From contig LLEY01000047.1 in assembly GCA_001414485.1 (NCBI GenBank), positions 349,749 through 413,748 of the forward strand: DNA of 64,000 nucleotides, in the 5' to 3' direction. This stretch comes from Calycina herbarum (lineage: Eukaryota > Ascomycota > Leotiomycetes > Helotiales > Pezizellaceae). Shown piece after piece: positions 48,662 through 60,066 of this stretch (positions are counted from its first letter, which is position 1; each line of letters opens with the position of its first letter). Both the position numbers and the translations under genes were made by a program. Under the pieces are notes generated by a model, which worked only from the letters and a program-made list of their open reading frames with translations, was not told the origin of the DNA and did no database searches.

Positions 48662-51150
48662 ATGGAACAATCATCGAGCAAGAACCCTCAAGCTTCACAT
48701 GAGATCACGGAAGGTCGGCCAAGGAAACGGCGAAGAAATCCGTTGGCCTGCACTGTCTGTCGCGATCGGAAATCCCGCTGCAGTGCCGAGCTTCCGTATT
48801 GCTCCTTCTGTGTGAGGAAGGGTCTTCAGGAGTCATGTATTTACGAAGAGGCTTATGAGCCTTCCAATCTTCCCAAGAAAACTCGAAAGTACTGTACTTT
48901 TAATTTATCCCGACGTTTCAAGATATCAAACTTGCTGACGTAATTAGATATATTAAAGAGTTGGAAGATGAAATAGCCAATCTTGAGTCTCAACTCGATG
49001 CGCCCCGAGCATTAAAGGGCGATCCTCAATTTGTGCCAGAGGGCGTCTCGAATGCTCAAAAGACACCAGGAATCGAAGATCCTCGCCAGGATAGCTCTGA
49101 TTCAAATGTCTCCAAAGACGCCATCGATGCTCTAGGGACTGTCTCACTGCCTAATAAAGACGATTCAAAAATGTACGGGGACTCTTCCACAATCGCCTTT
49201 CTGTCTCGCATCACAGAAGCAACTCGAGGGAATGACCGACCCCCAATGGGCGGAGCATCTATAAGTATAGATAATGACATGCGGTCTAAAAATGGCGATT
49301 GGAGAACAGTCGAATTGAGAGGTAGTCAGGATGACCCCAATGCCTTCATTCTACCTCCACGTGAGATGGCCGACGACTTTTTGAATTGTTATTGCGAGTT
49401 CATTCATCCATTATTTCCAGTCATTCACCTACCGTCTTTCCGGAAAACTTACATGCGCTTGTGGGAACAACCACAGCCAAAGGGTCCAGTTGGCCCACAT
49501 GCAGGGCTCAGCGACAATGTATTTCACTCTATCTTAAATGTCATGTTTGCTCTCGGGTGCCAGTATAGCACAACCATCTCGCCAGTAAAGAAAAGTTCAC
49601 AAGCAGATCTCTTCTATCAGCGGTCCCGCGCCCTGCTCACATTTGAGATTTTGGACTCGATGCAGTTGTCACTTGTCCAAGTACACCTATTGAATGGGAT
49701 ATATTTGCAATCAACGAAACATGCAAGTCGTTGCTGGAACTCGGTTGGACTTGCGATACGCGTCGCCTATATCATTGGCTTACATCTCGATGGCTCTGCG
49801 AAAGATTCCACAAGTCAACTTCAGGCAGAGATACGATGCAGGCTTTGGCATGTTTGTTTGACCATGGATCGGTCAGTTTATTGAGGTCCGTTCGAATTAA
49901 ATATTTGCTAACTTTCACAGACTGCTTGCCATGACGTTCGGTCGCCCAACTACAATCCCACCAAGTCATTTTACAAGACGGCCGACTTTGATCGACGACG
50001 AGTATCTGCTCGAGGATGGCGAAGGCTCGCAGCCAAAGGACAAACCATCTCGAATGGGGTTATTCGTCTTTTCGTGTGACCTTTTCCAGATTCTCCATGA
50101 TATTTTGTCCAAACTTTATATGCCCGACCAAAGCAGGCTCACCACAGAATCATGGACAATCGAAGGTTTAAGTGATGTCTTAGGACTGAATCTAAAACTT
50201 GACAAATTTCGCCAGAGCCTCCCCGCTTACCTTCAACCAGAATCGGCAACACAAATCAATTCGCCAGAAGACGTGCGAAATCATACGACTCTCCAGGCAC
50301 GAGTACTTGAATGCCGGTAAGTTTCACAACAAATAACTTACGAAATCATCCTTGTTCACACCTTCTAGATTTCTCTACACGCGCATCTTACTCCTTCGGC
50401 CTGTTATTTTGGCCACGGCATACACCAGCATAGCAACTGAAAGCAACCTCGACACCAATCAGCCAACTCTCTTAGAAGAATTAAGTATAAGAGCATGCTT
50501 GCTCTGCGTCGAAACAGCCCACCTCCTCATTTCGAGGCTGAAGAATGATCTTGACAGCAATTATCGGAGTCCCGCTTGGCATAGTGTTTACTGCAAGTTA
50601 CAAACACCCCTTGAACCTAAAGAAGCCGAAGTTAACAGTTTCTCAAAGTTACCTTTGCAGCAATGTCTGTTTTATTCGCAGCTCATTTATGTCCTCGAAC
50701 GAGTCGGGAGATGGACTCAGTATCCTTTGAAAATTCATGGGTCCGGTGTCTCGAAATCCTGGACAAATACAAAGATCAAGCACGGTCGGCTTCCCTGGCT
50801 ACGACAGTCCTCTGGGATTTACGACGTCGAATCTATCCGCTTCCAGAGCAATTCCCTGGTAAGATTCTCACATTTATGATTTGCGATTAACACTGATGCT
50901 TCTTCCAGCAACCATACCTATGGCCACAGCGCCTGTCGACTGGGCACAGCACCAGGCTGCATTGACGGTTGGACCTATCGCAAATTCGGTTCCTGCAATG
51001 ATATCACAGGACGGAAACTTTGGAAATATGAACAATTTTAGTACAGAGATGGGTCCGATTGATCCGACTTACTTCAATCAACAGTTCTACGAGGTTGATT
51101 GGTTACAAAATCCTTATGAGCAGGACTGTTCATACCTTGACTTCTTCTAG
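48662..51150 (+). CDS. Zn2Cys6 transcription factor with fungal-specific TF domain
   Basis: Six exons: 48662-48888, 48948-49871, 49921-50316, 50369-50592, 50661-50858 and 50909-51150, giving 736 residues. The cluster uses Cys30, 33, 40, 47, 50 and 59 (CTVCRDRKSRC...CSFC...C), followed by a coiled coil (YIKELEDEIANLESQL) for dimerisation. The regulatory domain shows LNGIYLQSTKHASRCWNSVG, EIRCRLWHVCLTMDRLLAMT and FGRPTTIP. Intron 4 (50593-50660) seems to use a GC-AG pair (GCAAGT donor); a GT alternative two bases downstream puts the following conserved part (SVLFAAHLCP, WVRCLEILDKYKDQARSA) out of frame. The chosen ATG is the one nearest the cluster; an in-frame upstream start exists at 48590. 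Divergent neighbour of the decarboxylase. Confidence 0.9.
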
Positions 51151-51504
51151 TTAGGTGCCATTTCAATAGATGCATTATGCCTGCTATCAAATTTGATGGC
51201 CTTACGGCCCCTAAGAACTGAAGTTTTTACTCAGCCCCTTTACGGTCAATGCACAAAGTCTAGAACAAAGATGTTATTGACCAGTTTCCTTCTATTGTTC
51301 CGCACTAACTTAGCGACGGAACTTGAAACTTACAAAGAAAATCTGTTCAGTTGCACAATAAACAATGCAAATGTTTTTCGAGGAGGGTGAAAACCTCTTT
51401 CTGACCAGAGCATATATCCAACGCCTTTCTCAAATTTGCACTGTCAGCACTACTATATAGTACCCACCCCAATACCCTTTGCTAAAGATATATTCCAACT
51501 CAAA

Positions 51505-52530
51505 ATGTCAGCACTAACAGCACCAGGATACTCCCCCATCTTCTTACCGGAACAACAACTCACCCAATCCCCCAAACCGTACGATTTCGATGAGTCCTGT
51601 CTCGCCGACGAATTTCGAATCCACAAACAAATGCCCTGTCCCTACAACTCTCTCATCAACCCCCAAAACGAAGTCTCCGCGCCCAAACCAGAATCCAAAT
51701 CTAAACCTACAACCAACACTCCAGCCCTAACAATAAAGGAATACGTCTTCCACCTCGGCTACGACGAAGAAATCCTCTCCCACTTCCCCCTCTCCTTCCT
51801 CTCCCTCGCCCACGCCCAAAAACTCAAAGTCGGAGCCGCCAAAAAGGCGAAGAAGAAAGCACAAGCGGAGATTGATAGGTTACAAGATACCAGCGGCGAG
51901 TACGATCATGCCTACACCTATTTCCACGATCTCGCTGCCTCCGAAGACGAAGATCTCGATGTCGTAGCTCTCAAAACTCGCGCTTTTAAAGCCCGCGGAG
52001 AAGCAGAGGCAAAAATACGTGAAGAGCAAGATATCTGGAAGAAGGAGGTTGCGAGTAGGTTTAAGTGGGCCGAGAGATTCCTTTTCCAGCAAAGAGTCCT
52101 CGCGGAGCAAAAACGTTCTTCCATCCTCGAAAAAATTGCCGCTCTGTCGCCGCGGGGAGAAATACCGTGGGGAAAGAGTGTTACTGATCTTTTTCCTATT
52201 TCTAAACTCGAAATTATTCTTTGTGCCCATGAGAAACTTACTGCAGCGGAAGCCATTTTGGAGAATAGTACGAAGGTTGGTAGTATTGCGCCTCTAGAGA
52301 TTGAGAGAGCGGTTAGGAAGGCGAGAAGAGAGTTTTGTGATGAGACGAAGGAGTTTTGGGTTGAGAAGGTTAGGATTGAGAATGAGAGGGTGGCAAAGGA
52401 GAATGAGAAGTGGCTTAGATTTCAGAGGCTGCTTGGGGGACAGTTTGGTGAGGCAAGGGTTGAGGTAAAGAGAGAAGAGAAGGAGAAAAGCGGTGGTGGC
52501 TTTTTTCGACGATGGTTTGCTGGGAGGTAA
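51505..52530 (+). CDS. Lineage-restricted coiled-coil protein (family member 2)
   Basis: Single exon, 341 residues from the ATG at 51505 (MSALTAPGYSPIFLPEQQ); the frame stays open upstream to 51436 but this ATG follows an A-rich context. Residues about 110-230 are helical (KEYVFHLGYDEEILSHFPLS, then Ala/Lys-rich coiled coil), then DLFPISKLEIILCAHEKL, and a charged C-terminus ending GGGFFRRWFAGR. The hydrophobic/aromatic tail resembles the one in the 44795 gene. Function unknown; not a recognised family. Confidence 0.65.
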   Translation: MSALTAPGYSPIFLPEQQLTQSPKPYDFDESCLADEFRIHKQMPCPYNSLINPQNEVSAPKPESKSKPTTNTPALTIKEYVFHLGYDEEILSHFPLSFLSLAHAQKLKVGAAKKAKKKAQAEIDRLQDTSGEYDHAYTYFHDLAASEDEDLDVVALKTRAFKARGEAEAKIREEQDIWKKEVASRFKWAERFLFQQRVLAEQKRSSILEKIAALSPRGEIPWGKSVTDLFPISKLEIILCAHEKLTAAEAILENSTKVGSIAPLEIERAVRKARREFCDETKEFWVEKVRIENERVAKENEKWLRFQRLLGGQFGEARVEVKREEKEKSGGGFFRRWFAGR

Positions 52531-53313
52531 GTAAGGAAGTGAGAAGTTTGTAAGTCAGACCTTGTCAGAACTCCACTCTCCAGTTCTTCATTCTCGTTGG
52601 TCGGGCGCTAGTATATTAATGCTATTGTTCCTCTTAACCGCTTCCATTTTCAATGATAAATTATTTTACACTATCAACTTTTCGTGCTTTGTTTTTGCAG
52701 ATTTTCTTCTTCCTGACTTTTACTAACTAAAACTTTCATCTGGGTATTGTTATTGTTCGTTGTGTGAGAAAACTCGGGACAATCGAATTCATTACCCGAG
52801 AAGGTCTTAGGGAATTATAAAATATTGTTAATGATTAAGTTAGAGGGTCCTGAATATTAACTCTGGATCTCCTGGACAATTAATTTGATCTCTTGAGACA
52901 TTTCAATTAGTACTTGAAAGATATCAAACAATATCTCTCTCTCAAAGCAAATCACGTAGCTCTAATAATAAAAGAGGCGAGCATTATCATTTTAAACTTT
53001 AGATGAAATATAATAAATTATTATTCACGTATGGTACAGGTGCCGGTCACATATTAAAGCGAGTTTCTAAGGGGGAAAATTGATGGCATACTTAAGGATA
53101 AGTTTATGTGCGAAATTCAAGATAAATTACTTTTAAGAACTGAAATTTGAATATCCCTACTTCTGAGGAGGTGAGGCTTTGGAAATGGATGAGAAATGGG
53201 TACTCAACTTAAGGACACACCATCCTGGTGAGTGAGTAGTTTAGATCTTAGGACCGGGGGGGGGATGAGAAAGGAGAATGGAAATATATACTCAAGAACT
53301 GTCACTCAACAGC
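52531..53313. other. Intergenic region
   Basis: AT-rich with no gene seen. A 9-G run lies at 53256-53264. Confidence 0.4.
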
Positions 53314-53844
53314 TCAGTCCTCCGAATCATCCAAGTCCTCCGAGAAGTGAGTATAAATCAAACTCAAATCCGCCCCAATAACCCTCGCAAACTCCCTACT
53401 AATCCACTCCTCCGCCACCGCCGCTCTCCTCTCCTCCTCATCCGTCTCCCCGAGAAATTCCTCTATAATATCCCAAAACCAGTCCTCCCCACTCTCACCT
53501 TCCCTCTCATAAAAGCCCCAGGAAACCACCGCGATGAAAGCCTCATATTCCCATTTGCACTGCTCAACCCACCTCTCTAAGGCTTTAATTTTTAGAGAGA
53601 GACTAGGCGTACGGGTATAATAGAATCTATCGTTATTCACCAGAAACAAGTCGAAGAGCCAGACATTCTCCCAGCCTCGGAGATCGTCGATGGCTTTTTG
53701 GAGGGCTGAAAGGGCATTGATGAAGTATTCTAGCCTGATGATGCCGGTGGCGAGCATGTTGTGGGGGAAGCGGGAGAGGAGGGGTAAGGGGACGCCGAAG
53801 ATGGAGTACTTACGGTACTCTGACAAATCTAGTACTGAAGTCAT
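53314..53844 (-). CDS. Lineage-restricted acidic protein (family member 3)
   Basis: Single exon, 176 residues (MTSVLDLSEYRKYSIFGV). The protein is mostly helical and aromatic-rich (WENVWLFDLFLVNNDRFYY, WVEQCKWEYEAFIAVVSW) and ends in IGADLSLIYTHFSEDLDD. Its start and end match the broken gene at 54588-55049 on the opposite strand (VLGVDLGIVFTHFS-like end), so the two are divergent paralogues. No known family. Confidence 0.65.
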   Translation of the reverse strand: MTSVLDLSEYRKYSIFGVPLPLLSRFPHNMLATGIIRLEYFINALSALQKAIDDLRGWENVWLFDLFLVNNDRFYYTRTPSLSLKIKALERWVEQCKWEYEAFIAVVSWGFYEREGESGEDWFWDIIEEFLGETDEEERRAAVAEEWISREFARVIGADLSLIYTHFSEDLDDSED

Positions 53845-54587
53845 GGTGATAGCTGAGAATAGGTGGTAGGGTACTATGCAATAAATAAGTTGCTGGAATG
53901 TGGGAGTTAGATTTAGAAAGGTGGGAAATTTGTTTTCGCTAACTACAGGTGTTTACTCTGCTGTGTCGCTATTGTTGTATTTCTCATTGTGAACTAGACA
54001 ATAAGTAAAGCATATACAGTGTGCAATAAAAACTTCTTTGTAGAGCCCTGAAAGCTCTTACTAAGGTAGAGAAAAACAACCGAGATCAAGTGTCGAGCCA
54101 TTTTCTTTGTTCCAGTACAAGAAGTTGCCTTTCGATCTCAAGGGAAGAAAGAGTACTACGAGAAGGCCATGTATAATGCATTAGTGGGGTTATTTGAAAA
54201 CATAAAAGCCTGTTTGGCTCGCATCTCTATTGTCTTCAACGATAATGGACAAGAACCCTCTTTAATTTAAAAACACTCTCTCATTAACTAGTTAGTAAAG
54301 AAATACACCTCAAGTTATTATTCCCAGTACCGATTCCGAATAAATCAACCACGTATGTAAAGAACATAGTTCAACACTCAAAATCTCTATTATTTTACAG
54401 CAGGTCTTACTTCTCACTGCTTCTCGCTGTTTAGGTTATAACAAAAAATCCCTCCATTCCAAGATAAACATGAAAACCCTATATCCCCTCAAACCATATC
54501 TCATATTTCTAAAAATAAAAATAAAAAAAGATTTCTTCTTTTACAACGCCCTTCCACCTAACTCTAACCCGAACCTCCAATCCTAAA
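53845..54587. other. Shared upstream region of two divergent paralogues
   Basis: No gene. It contains a CCTGTTTGGCTCGCAT motif near 54210, as seen near 440 and 6185. Confidence 0.4.
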
Positions 54588-55049
54588 ATGACAGCTCTAA
54601 CCCTCTCAAAATACTCCACCACTCAACCTCCCAGAATCCCTCCTCTCTCACTTCCCCCCTCCCTCCTCTCCTCGGAAGTCACCACAAAAGAAACCCTCTC
54701 CTACGCCCAAACAGCCGTCCACGAAACCCTAACCGACATCCACCACCTCTACGCCACCATCGACGAAGACTATTTATTCTAGAATGACTAGCAGGAAATA
54801 ATTAGGGTAGACAATGCAGTTATGAAGATTATTTTGTTTAAACCTTTAGGGGATATGGGGGAGAATCTTGAGGAGTGGTGGAGTGAGTATGAGGATTCCT
54901 TTGGGCTGTTTTTAAGTGGTGAGAGGAGAGTGGTGGAAAAGGAGAGGGAAAGGCGAAAGAAGAGAAGGGAGATAGTGAAGTTAGCGAAGATTCTTGGGGT
55001 GGATTTGGGAATTGTTTTTACCCATTTCTCGCCTTCTCCTCAAAAGTAA
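54588..55049 (+). pseudogene. Broken paralogue of the 53314-53844 protein (family member 4)
   Basis: One frame runs from the ATG at 54588 (MTALTLSKYSTTQPPRIP) to 55049, interrupted only by TAG at 54780-54782 and TAG at 54789-54791. Both stops are one C-to-T change from CAG (Gln). The downstream part (LEEWWSEYEDSFGLF, ILGVDLGIVFTHFSPSP) matches the paralogue's corresponding segments (LERWVEQCKWEYEAF, VIGADLSLIYTHFSED). The restored length would be about 153 residues. Confidence 0.65.
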
Positions 55050-56042
55050 TCTTTTATAAGTTTACGTTTTGCTTTATCTTTCTCGTATATCCTAAATGTC
55101 AATTTCTAGAAGAAGAAGAAATATATAAAGCATCCTGTTGACTAAGTCTTACAGTAAGTGAAAAGTAATTATCAATCCCATGAGATGGAGAAGTGAAGCA
55201 ATAAACCCGCGTATTAAATTGAAAAGTGGACATTAACGCAGCGTAAAGTGAAGCATCCTCACGGTAGCCATCAAAAGCGGCAGTGTATAAAGGGGCGAAT
55301 GAATTATCGGGGAACTTGTTTCTTCTAAAACACCTGGATTAATAACCTCGGATTATTACAAACCTTTAGAATAATTTACTTAAAATCATATCAGAAAAGT
55401 TGCAACACTTAAGAAAACCCTTCCTAATTGTAGCAAACCTCGCAAGCCTCTATTGCAACCTGTTTAAACAAAAAAAATCCAAGATGATCAAGTCAATTAT
55501 AGGAGATAGGTTGAGATAATTACAATTACCCATTTCAAATCGCCCAAAGCCTTCTTACAAGTTACTTTGGGTTTGATAGTGAGATGAAAACAATAAAACT
55601 AAACTACTTCAGATTACTACTTCTCCGTACATTTCTCACTTTGTAACTATAATATATCAACTACTTGCGAATCAAAACCGGGGCCCAAGAAATATAACCA
55701 GAAGATACAGACGAGAAAGATATTGGAGAAGTGAGTATTACAATTAGATAATCACGAAATATTATCTGAGAGCTTTTAGGAGAACCAAGGAACTGAGTTT
55801 CAAATCCCCCTACTCCTCTCAAACGATACTTTCAAAAGCCCTAGACACTTTCGCACAATCGACGTAAAAGTGGCTGTTGGAGATCGCAAGAACACCTATG
55901 AGATGAGCCTCTTTACACGTCGAAGAATAACCACCCAACAATTGGTCGCCCTAAACGAACCATTTCATCACCCAGCTAAAAAGAAAAAAGTTCTTGAACT
56001 CCCCAACTGCCAAATCACGCGATCAAACCAAGCCCAACATTA
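55050..56042. other. Repeat-bearing intergenic region
   Basis: Holds a degraded copy of the palindromic repeat (about 55346-55405) and a copy of the 48185-type repeat (about 55757-55865). No gene seen. Confidence 0.45.
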
Positions 56043-56110
56043 AACCAATTAGCAAACCAACCAAGCCAACTAGCAAAAAAACCAAGCCAACTAGCAAACC
56101 AACCAACGAA
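56043..56110 (-). repeat. Tandem repeat of ACCAAGCCAACTAGCAAA
   Basis: About three to four imperfect copies of an 18-20 bp unit. In the minus-strand ORF 56344-56015 they encode a tail of repeated WFASWLG-like units. The ORF (109 residues) has no other support and I do not call it a gene. Confidence 0.6.
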
Positions 56111-57478
56111 ACTCAACCACATCCCGCCTCCCTGGTTTTGGGGAATGCAATAAAGGTGGTCAGATAGATCTAGAACAACATCATGCCCTAAAGTATCTGC
56201 CGGAATGAACGGAATGAAATTGCAACCAATGAGAACTGGAAAGGGGGTTGGGAGTGTGCGATTCGACTGCCACAGTATCAGCGGCTGATTGAAATGTTCA
56301 GCCCAATTGAAAATTCGAGGTGAATATGAGAGAGAATATGACATGCCCGATGAAACATAAAAACAAATACGCCGAACAGAAAAGAGATGCGGAAATTAGT
56401 GGCGAAGAATAGAAACAACAAACATCAGCGGCTGCAAAGTTCGTACGAACAACACGTGGTCCGGCACCATCCATCCGAACACTTCCCAATCCAGGATTTA
56501 CCCTCCTATCGCCAACTTGCATGTGAGAACCCAACTTTTGGGGGAAGGGATAAGTTAGAGTAGGATGCGCTTGCGCACCTATATGAAACCTCGAAATAAC
56601 TTGCTCCTTTCTCCTTGCGGATGCAGATCGAGTGTTTTCATTGGGAAGACTGTCGCACGTCTTCCTGAGGGTAGTCTTGGATCAAGGGACACAGGACGGA
56701 TTCGGGTTTGGTGCGTGGTGTTTGAAAGGAGGTGGAAAAAGGAGAGATCTCCAATCTTCGGACAATTCAACGTTTCGTTTCGTTTCCTGTTCTGTTCCCC
56801 TCGGGCCAAAAAAAAGGAGAATATTCCCCACATTCCATCACCTTAAAGCTCGAGCCCCCTATTCTCTTTCGGATCACGATTTTATTCCCGACAACCCAAT
56901 CATCGAAACCTTCTTCTAATTGCAAACCTAAAAAGAAGTGTCAAATCGGTTTTCCCGAGTTCTCGGAGCGCAGAACCAAGCCTCGTAAAGCATAAAGCAA
57001 GCTAGAAAAGGCAAATTCTTGACAATGAAATCTTGACAGGCTGAAGGATTCTAGCGGCCTTCTAGAAGGTTTCGGGGGACTCGGGTTGACAGGTGAACCC
57101 AGCAGAAAATCATGAAAGTCAGCTCTTCAAAGCTCTGCCGTCTGGCGGGAGAGATTGGATGGTGATTGGATGAGCCAGATTTCCGGCATGGCGGGATGGT
57201 AAGTAATGTCACCCCACTTTCCAGGTTCTCCCTCTCTGCCGTGCCCACCTCAACCTGCCCTGCCGTTCATAAATCCCTGGTGCCTTCTCTAACCGATGTC
57301 CTCGAGGCAAGGCAAGACCATGGGCTGAATGGAGGGCGGTGCATCGTGAGGGTTGCCTTAATATTTTGCACTCTGGAGAGGGCTCTGGGGTTCTCTGGAT
57401 ACATCTCCAGCCTCTCTCTCCTGACGCAGCTTCTGCAGCTATTCGCAATTGAGAAGCGGTATTCCCACGAGTTTCCCA

Positions 57479-57513
57479 AGTGCTGTGCTGTGCTGTGCTG
57501 TACTGTGCTGTAC
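57479..57513 (+). repeat. CTGTG pentanucleotide microsatellite
   Basis: Five to six near-perfect copies of GCTGT/GCTGTA in tandem. Related CTGT words occur again at 57600-57625. Confidence 0.7.
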
Positions 57514-58203
57514 ATGCCTTAGTGGTGTACACGGTTCTTTTTGTGTCCTTTTTGGTAGAGTCGCAGGCGTTTGCTGTCAGGGCGCATTGCTGACGGCGTG
57601 CTGTACTGTAATGCTGTGCTGTGAGAGCTCGGGATAGGTTCCAAACAGTGGGGAATAGCTTAGCTTTGCACCGAAATTCCCAATGCTGCGGCATGTTGTA
57701 GTAGTCGCTCGGGATCGGTTCGAGTAGCTTTGGGTTTATTTGGGTGTCTCCCTAGAAGGCTTCTGCAGAAGAAGACGAAGTTCCAATTGCTGTGTTGAAT
57801 TTTGTAATGCTGTACTGAGTGGTTCTTCCCTTCCTCCCACCATCTTCCCCCCGCCGGAACAAGAAAAAGTTGTGAAAGCTGGGAGGACTCGTAAATCCAT
57901 GGAGATAAGGCCACGCACGACTTCCCTTCTCATCTCATCACCACAGGCATCCTATGTTATCTTCCCTTCCCATCCGGGTTCCCTTGTGGAGTCTGGTTCC
58001 GCCCATTTCTTCGTGGTGCCATTTCTTGACTCGACGGCGCGTTATCTAATTTGTACTAGTAGTCATCACCATTGAAGAATTTAATTCGGTGGTTTTTGGG
58101 AATGGTCTAGGCATTTGTTTGTGGTGATTGCATCATAGCGGCAGCTGCAGCTTCTTCCCCTTGGGTCGCGACACGTTTGTTGTGATTGTCCCAGTGCCAT
58201 GTC

Positions 58204-58270
58204 ACGGAGCGTGCTGGAGCGTGCTGAAGCGTACGGAGAAAGCGTACGGAGAAAGTGTACGGAGAAAGCG
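58204..58270 (+). repeat. Short tandem repeats (GGAGCGTGCT and GTACGGAGAAAG)
   Basis: Two or three copies of GGAGCGTGCT grade into three copies of a 15-bp unit GTACGGAGAAAGCG(T). Probably replication-slippage products. Confidence 0.6.
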
Positions 58271-59151
58271 GTGGTTGTTCACTGGTGAGGTCAAGTGAGG
58301 TTATCGCTGCGGAGGAGAAGCATCTGTCTGTATCGTGATCCGAGCACGATTGATTGAAATTGGAGCGCCGGCTTGGCTGAGTGGGAGAGATGGGTTCTGC
58401 TCTGCGCTATCCAAGGGTCTGCCCAGGAATCTGTTTGCACCTTGCACCTTGCACCTGGCCTGACTGTGATTTGACAGGATTCAGTGGAGTCGAGAAGCCT
58501 TGGGAGAAAGGCGTTTCTAGCTGCACCCCCTGATTGGATTGCCTGCCTGGCTTTTCCTGCATTCCCAGATTCTGATTCTCCGTTGGCGGGGTTGATGGTC
58601 CGATTAGGTTCCATGGCCGGTGCTCGGCCTCCAGGGTCTCTGGGACGAATGTTGGCTGTGTTCCACTATCCCGGCATGGAGTCGCCTGCGCTTGGGTGAG
58701 GGTGTCTTGGGGAGCTTGGGACGGGTCACGGTGCAGTGCAAGTGCAGTGCAGTGCAGCTGGAGAGGGCGATTGTCCTACCCAAACCAACTTCGCCACTCA
58801 TTGCAAGCACAAGCATATTATCAACTTGGTAGCCGCCTTTTAATCAACAAGAACTAACATCACTACTCGAGTCTAACAACACCAACCAACATAAACAACC
58901 AACATAAACAACAACCTAATCGCGGAAGAGCGTCATCGAGTCACCAACACTACCGCCCACTCCCCGTCTAGGCGCTTCAACATCTACTGCCACCACGATC
59001 CAAAGACCAAGGCCCTGCTCAATTCGGCCACGGCGTTTCGACATTCTTAGCAAACTCACGAATGGATTCATAATATCACGAATGGATTCATAATACCCAC
59101 TCATTCCCCCGACCAGAAAGGGTCGTTCTTCTTCTACAACACCATACAAAC

Positions 59152-60066
59152 ATGTTTGAACACTTCACCTTTGCCGCGCCGGCACAATCCAATCGTCAAC
59201 ATGTCAAATCCGAATCCACCTCCCCAACCAACATCTCCTTCCCCTTCCCGCCAATCTCCCGTCCAGAATGGGACACAACAAATCAGTCAAATCAACCAAG
59301 CGTCGATTCAATAGCGCAGCAATTCAGCATCCAATCCCTCGACCCCTCACTCGAAAACGAAGAATCCCAGAAATCAATCTGGAACAACACAATAGCTAGT
59401 CCAATAATAGATTTCGACTCCGACTCCGACTCCAACGACTTCACCTCCGAAGACCTCTCCTACGTCTCCACCACGCGTGGAATGGCACGGGTGCAAGCCG
59501 ACTTTTCAGCCCCGAGAGGTACACTGGCAAATCGTCGTATGCAACGCCAGAGAAATGTGCAGTTACAGAGTAATTCCAACCATGTCCGCGATATCAAGAC
59601 TCTAGTTTCGGGGATGATAGAGAATAATTCTCAATGTAAACTTCGGAAATCGACTTCGAGACCCTCTTTGCATAGTCCTCCACCTAGTCGCGGGGGGATC
59701 GAGGAACGAGAGCGCGAGGGCGAGCGCAGAGGCGGAGATCATGGGAGTGGTTCAGATATGGATCTCGATATCCTCTGCTCATACGACCGAGCAATCACAC
59801 CCGATATTGAAGACGAAGGATTTGGAGATGATGATGAATTAATCGCGGCGATTAAGGAGGAGGTTGCTTCATTGAGGAGGACGAGTACACCGAGTGGGAT
59901 TAGGAAGAATGTTAGGAGGTATAGAAGTTCGGAAACTCTAGGCGGGGGCTTAAGTGGTGGTTTGGGGAGGGATACGAAGATTGTTGATGGGAAGATGAAG
60001 GTTAGGTGTTTACCTAGGATGAGGAAGAGGAATAAGGTTTCGAGCCCTGGTGTGGTTCCGGAATGA
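59152..60066 (+). CDS. Hypothetical intrinsically disordered protein
   Basis: Single exon, 304 residues (MFEHFTFAAPAQSNRQ). Low-complexity acidic and Ser-rich segments (DFDSDSDSNDFTSED) alternate with basic ones (LANRRMQRQRNVQ, IRKNVRRYRSSETL, LPRMRKRNKV). A more structured, probably conserved segment is NSNHVRDIKTLVSGMIENN and another is DELIAAIKEEVASLRR. No known domain. The charge pattern suits a nuclear protein, which is only inference. The long leader upstream supports a regulated gene. Confidence 0.65.
   Translation: MFEHFTFAAPAQSNRQHVKSESTSPTNISFPFPPISRPEWDTTNQSNQPSVDSIAQQFSIQSLDPSLENEESQKSIWNNTIASPIIDFDSDSDSNDFTSEDLSYVSTTRGMARVQADFSAPRGTLANRRMQRQRNVQLQSNSNHVRDIKTLVSGMIENNSQCKLRKSTSRPSLHSPPPSRGGIEEREREGERRGGDHGSGSDMDLDILCSYDRAITPDIEDEGFGDDDELIAAIKEEVASLRRTSTPSGIRKNVRRYRSSETLGGGLSGGLGRDTKIVDGKMKVRCLPRMRKRNKVSSPGVVPE

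Larger units (their letters stand above)
57000..59151. other. Long gene-free region rich in simple repeats
   Basis: No protein gene recognised. Simple repeats include CTGTG/CTGTA units (57479-57513), a GTACGGAGAAAG unit repeated three times (58230-58270), GTGCA units (58722-58757), a CAACCAACATAAA pair (58881-58915) and a 20-bp direct duplication (59056-59095). The C/A-rich part before 59152 looks like a long 5' leader of the next gene, as in many fungal regulatory genes. Confidence 0.45.

Noticed and set aside
56015..56344. Trp-rich 109-residue minus-strand ORF
   Set aside because: The distinctive tail comes from a tandem repeat and nothing else supports coding.
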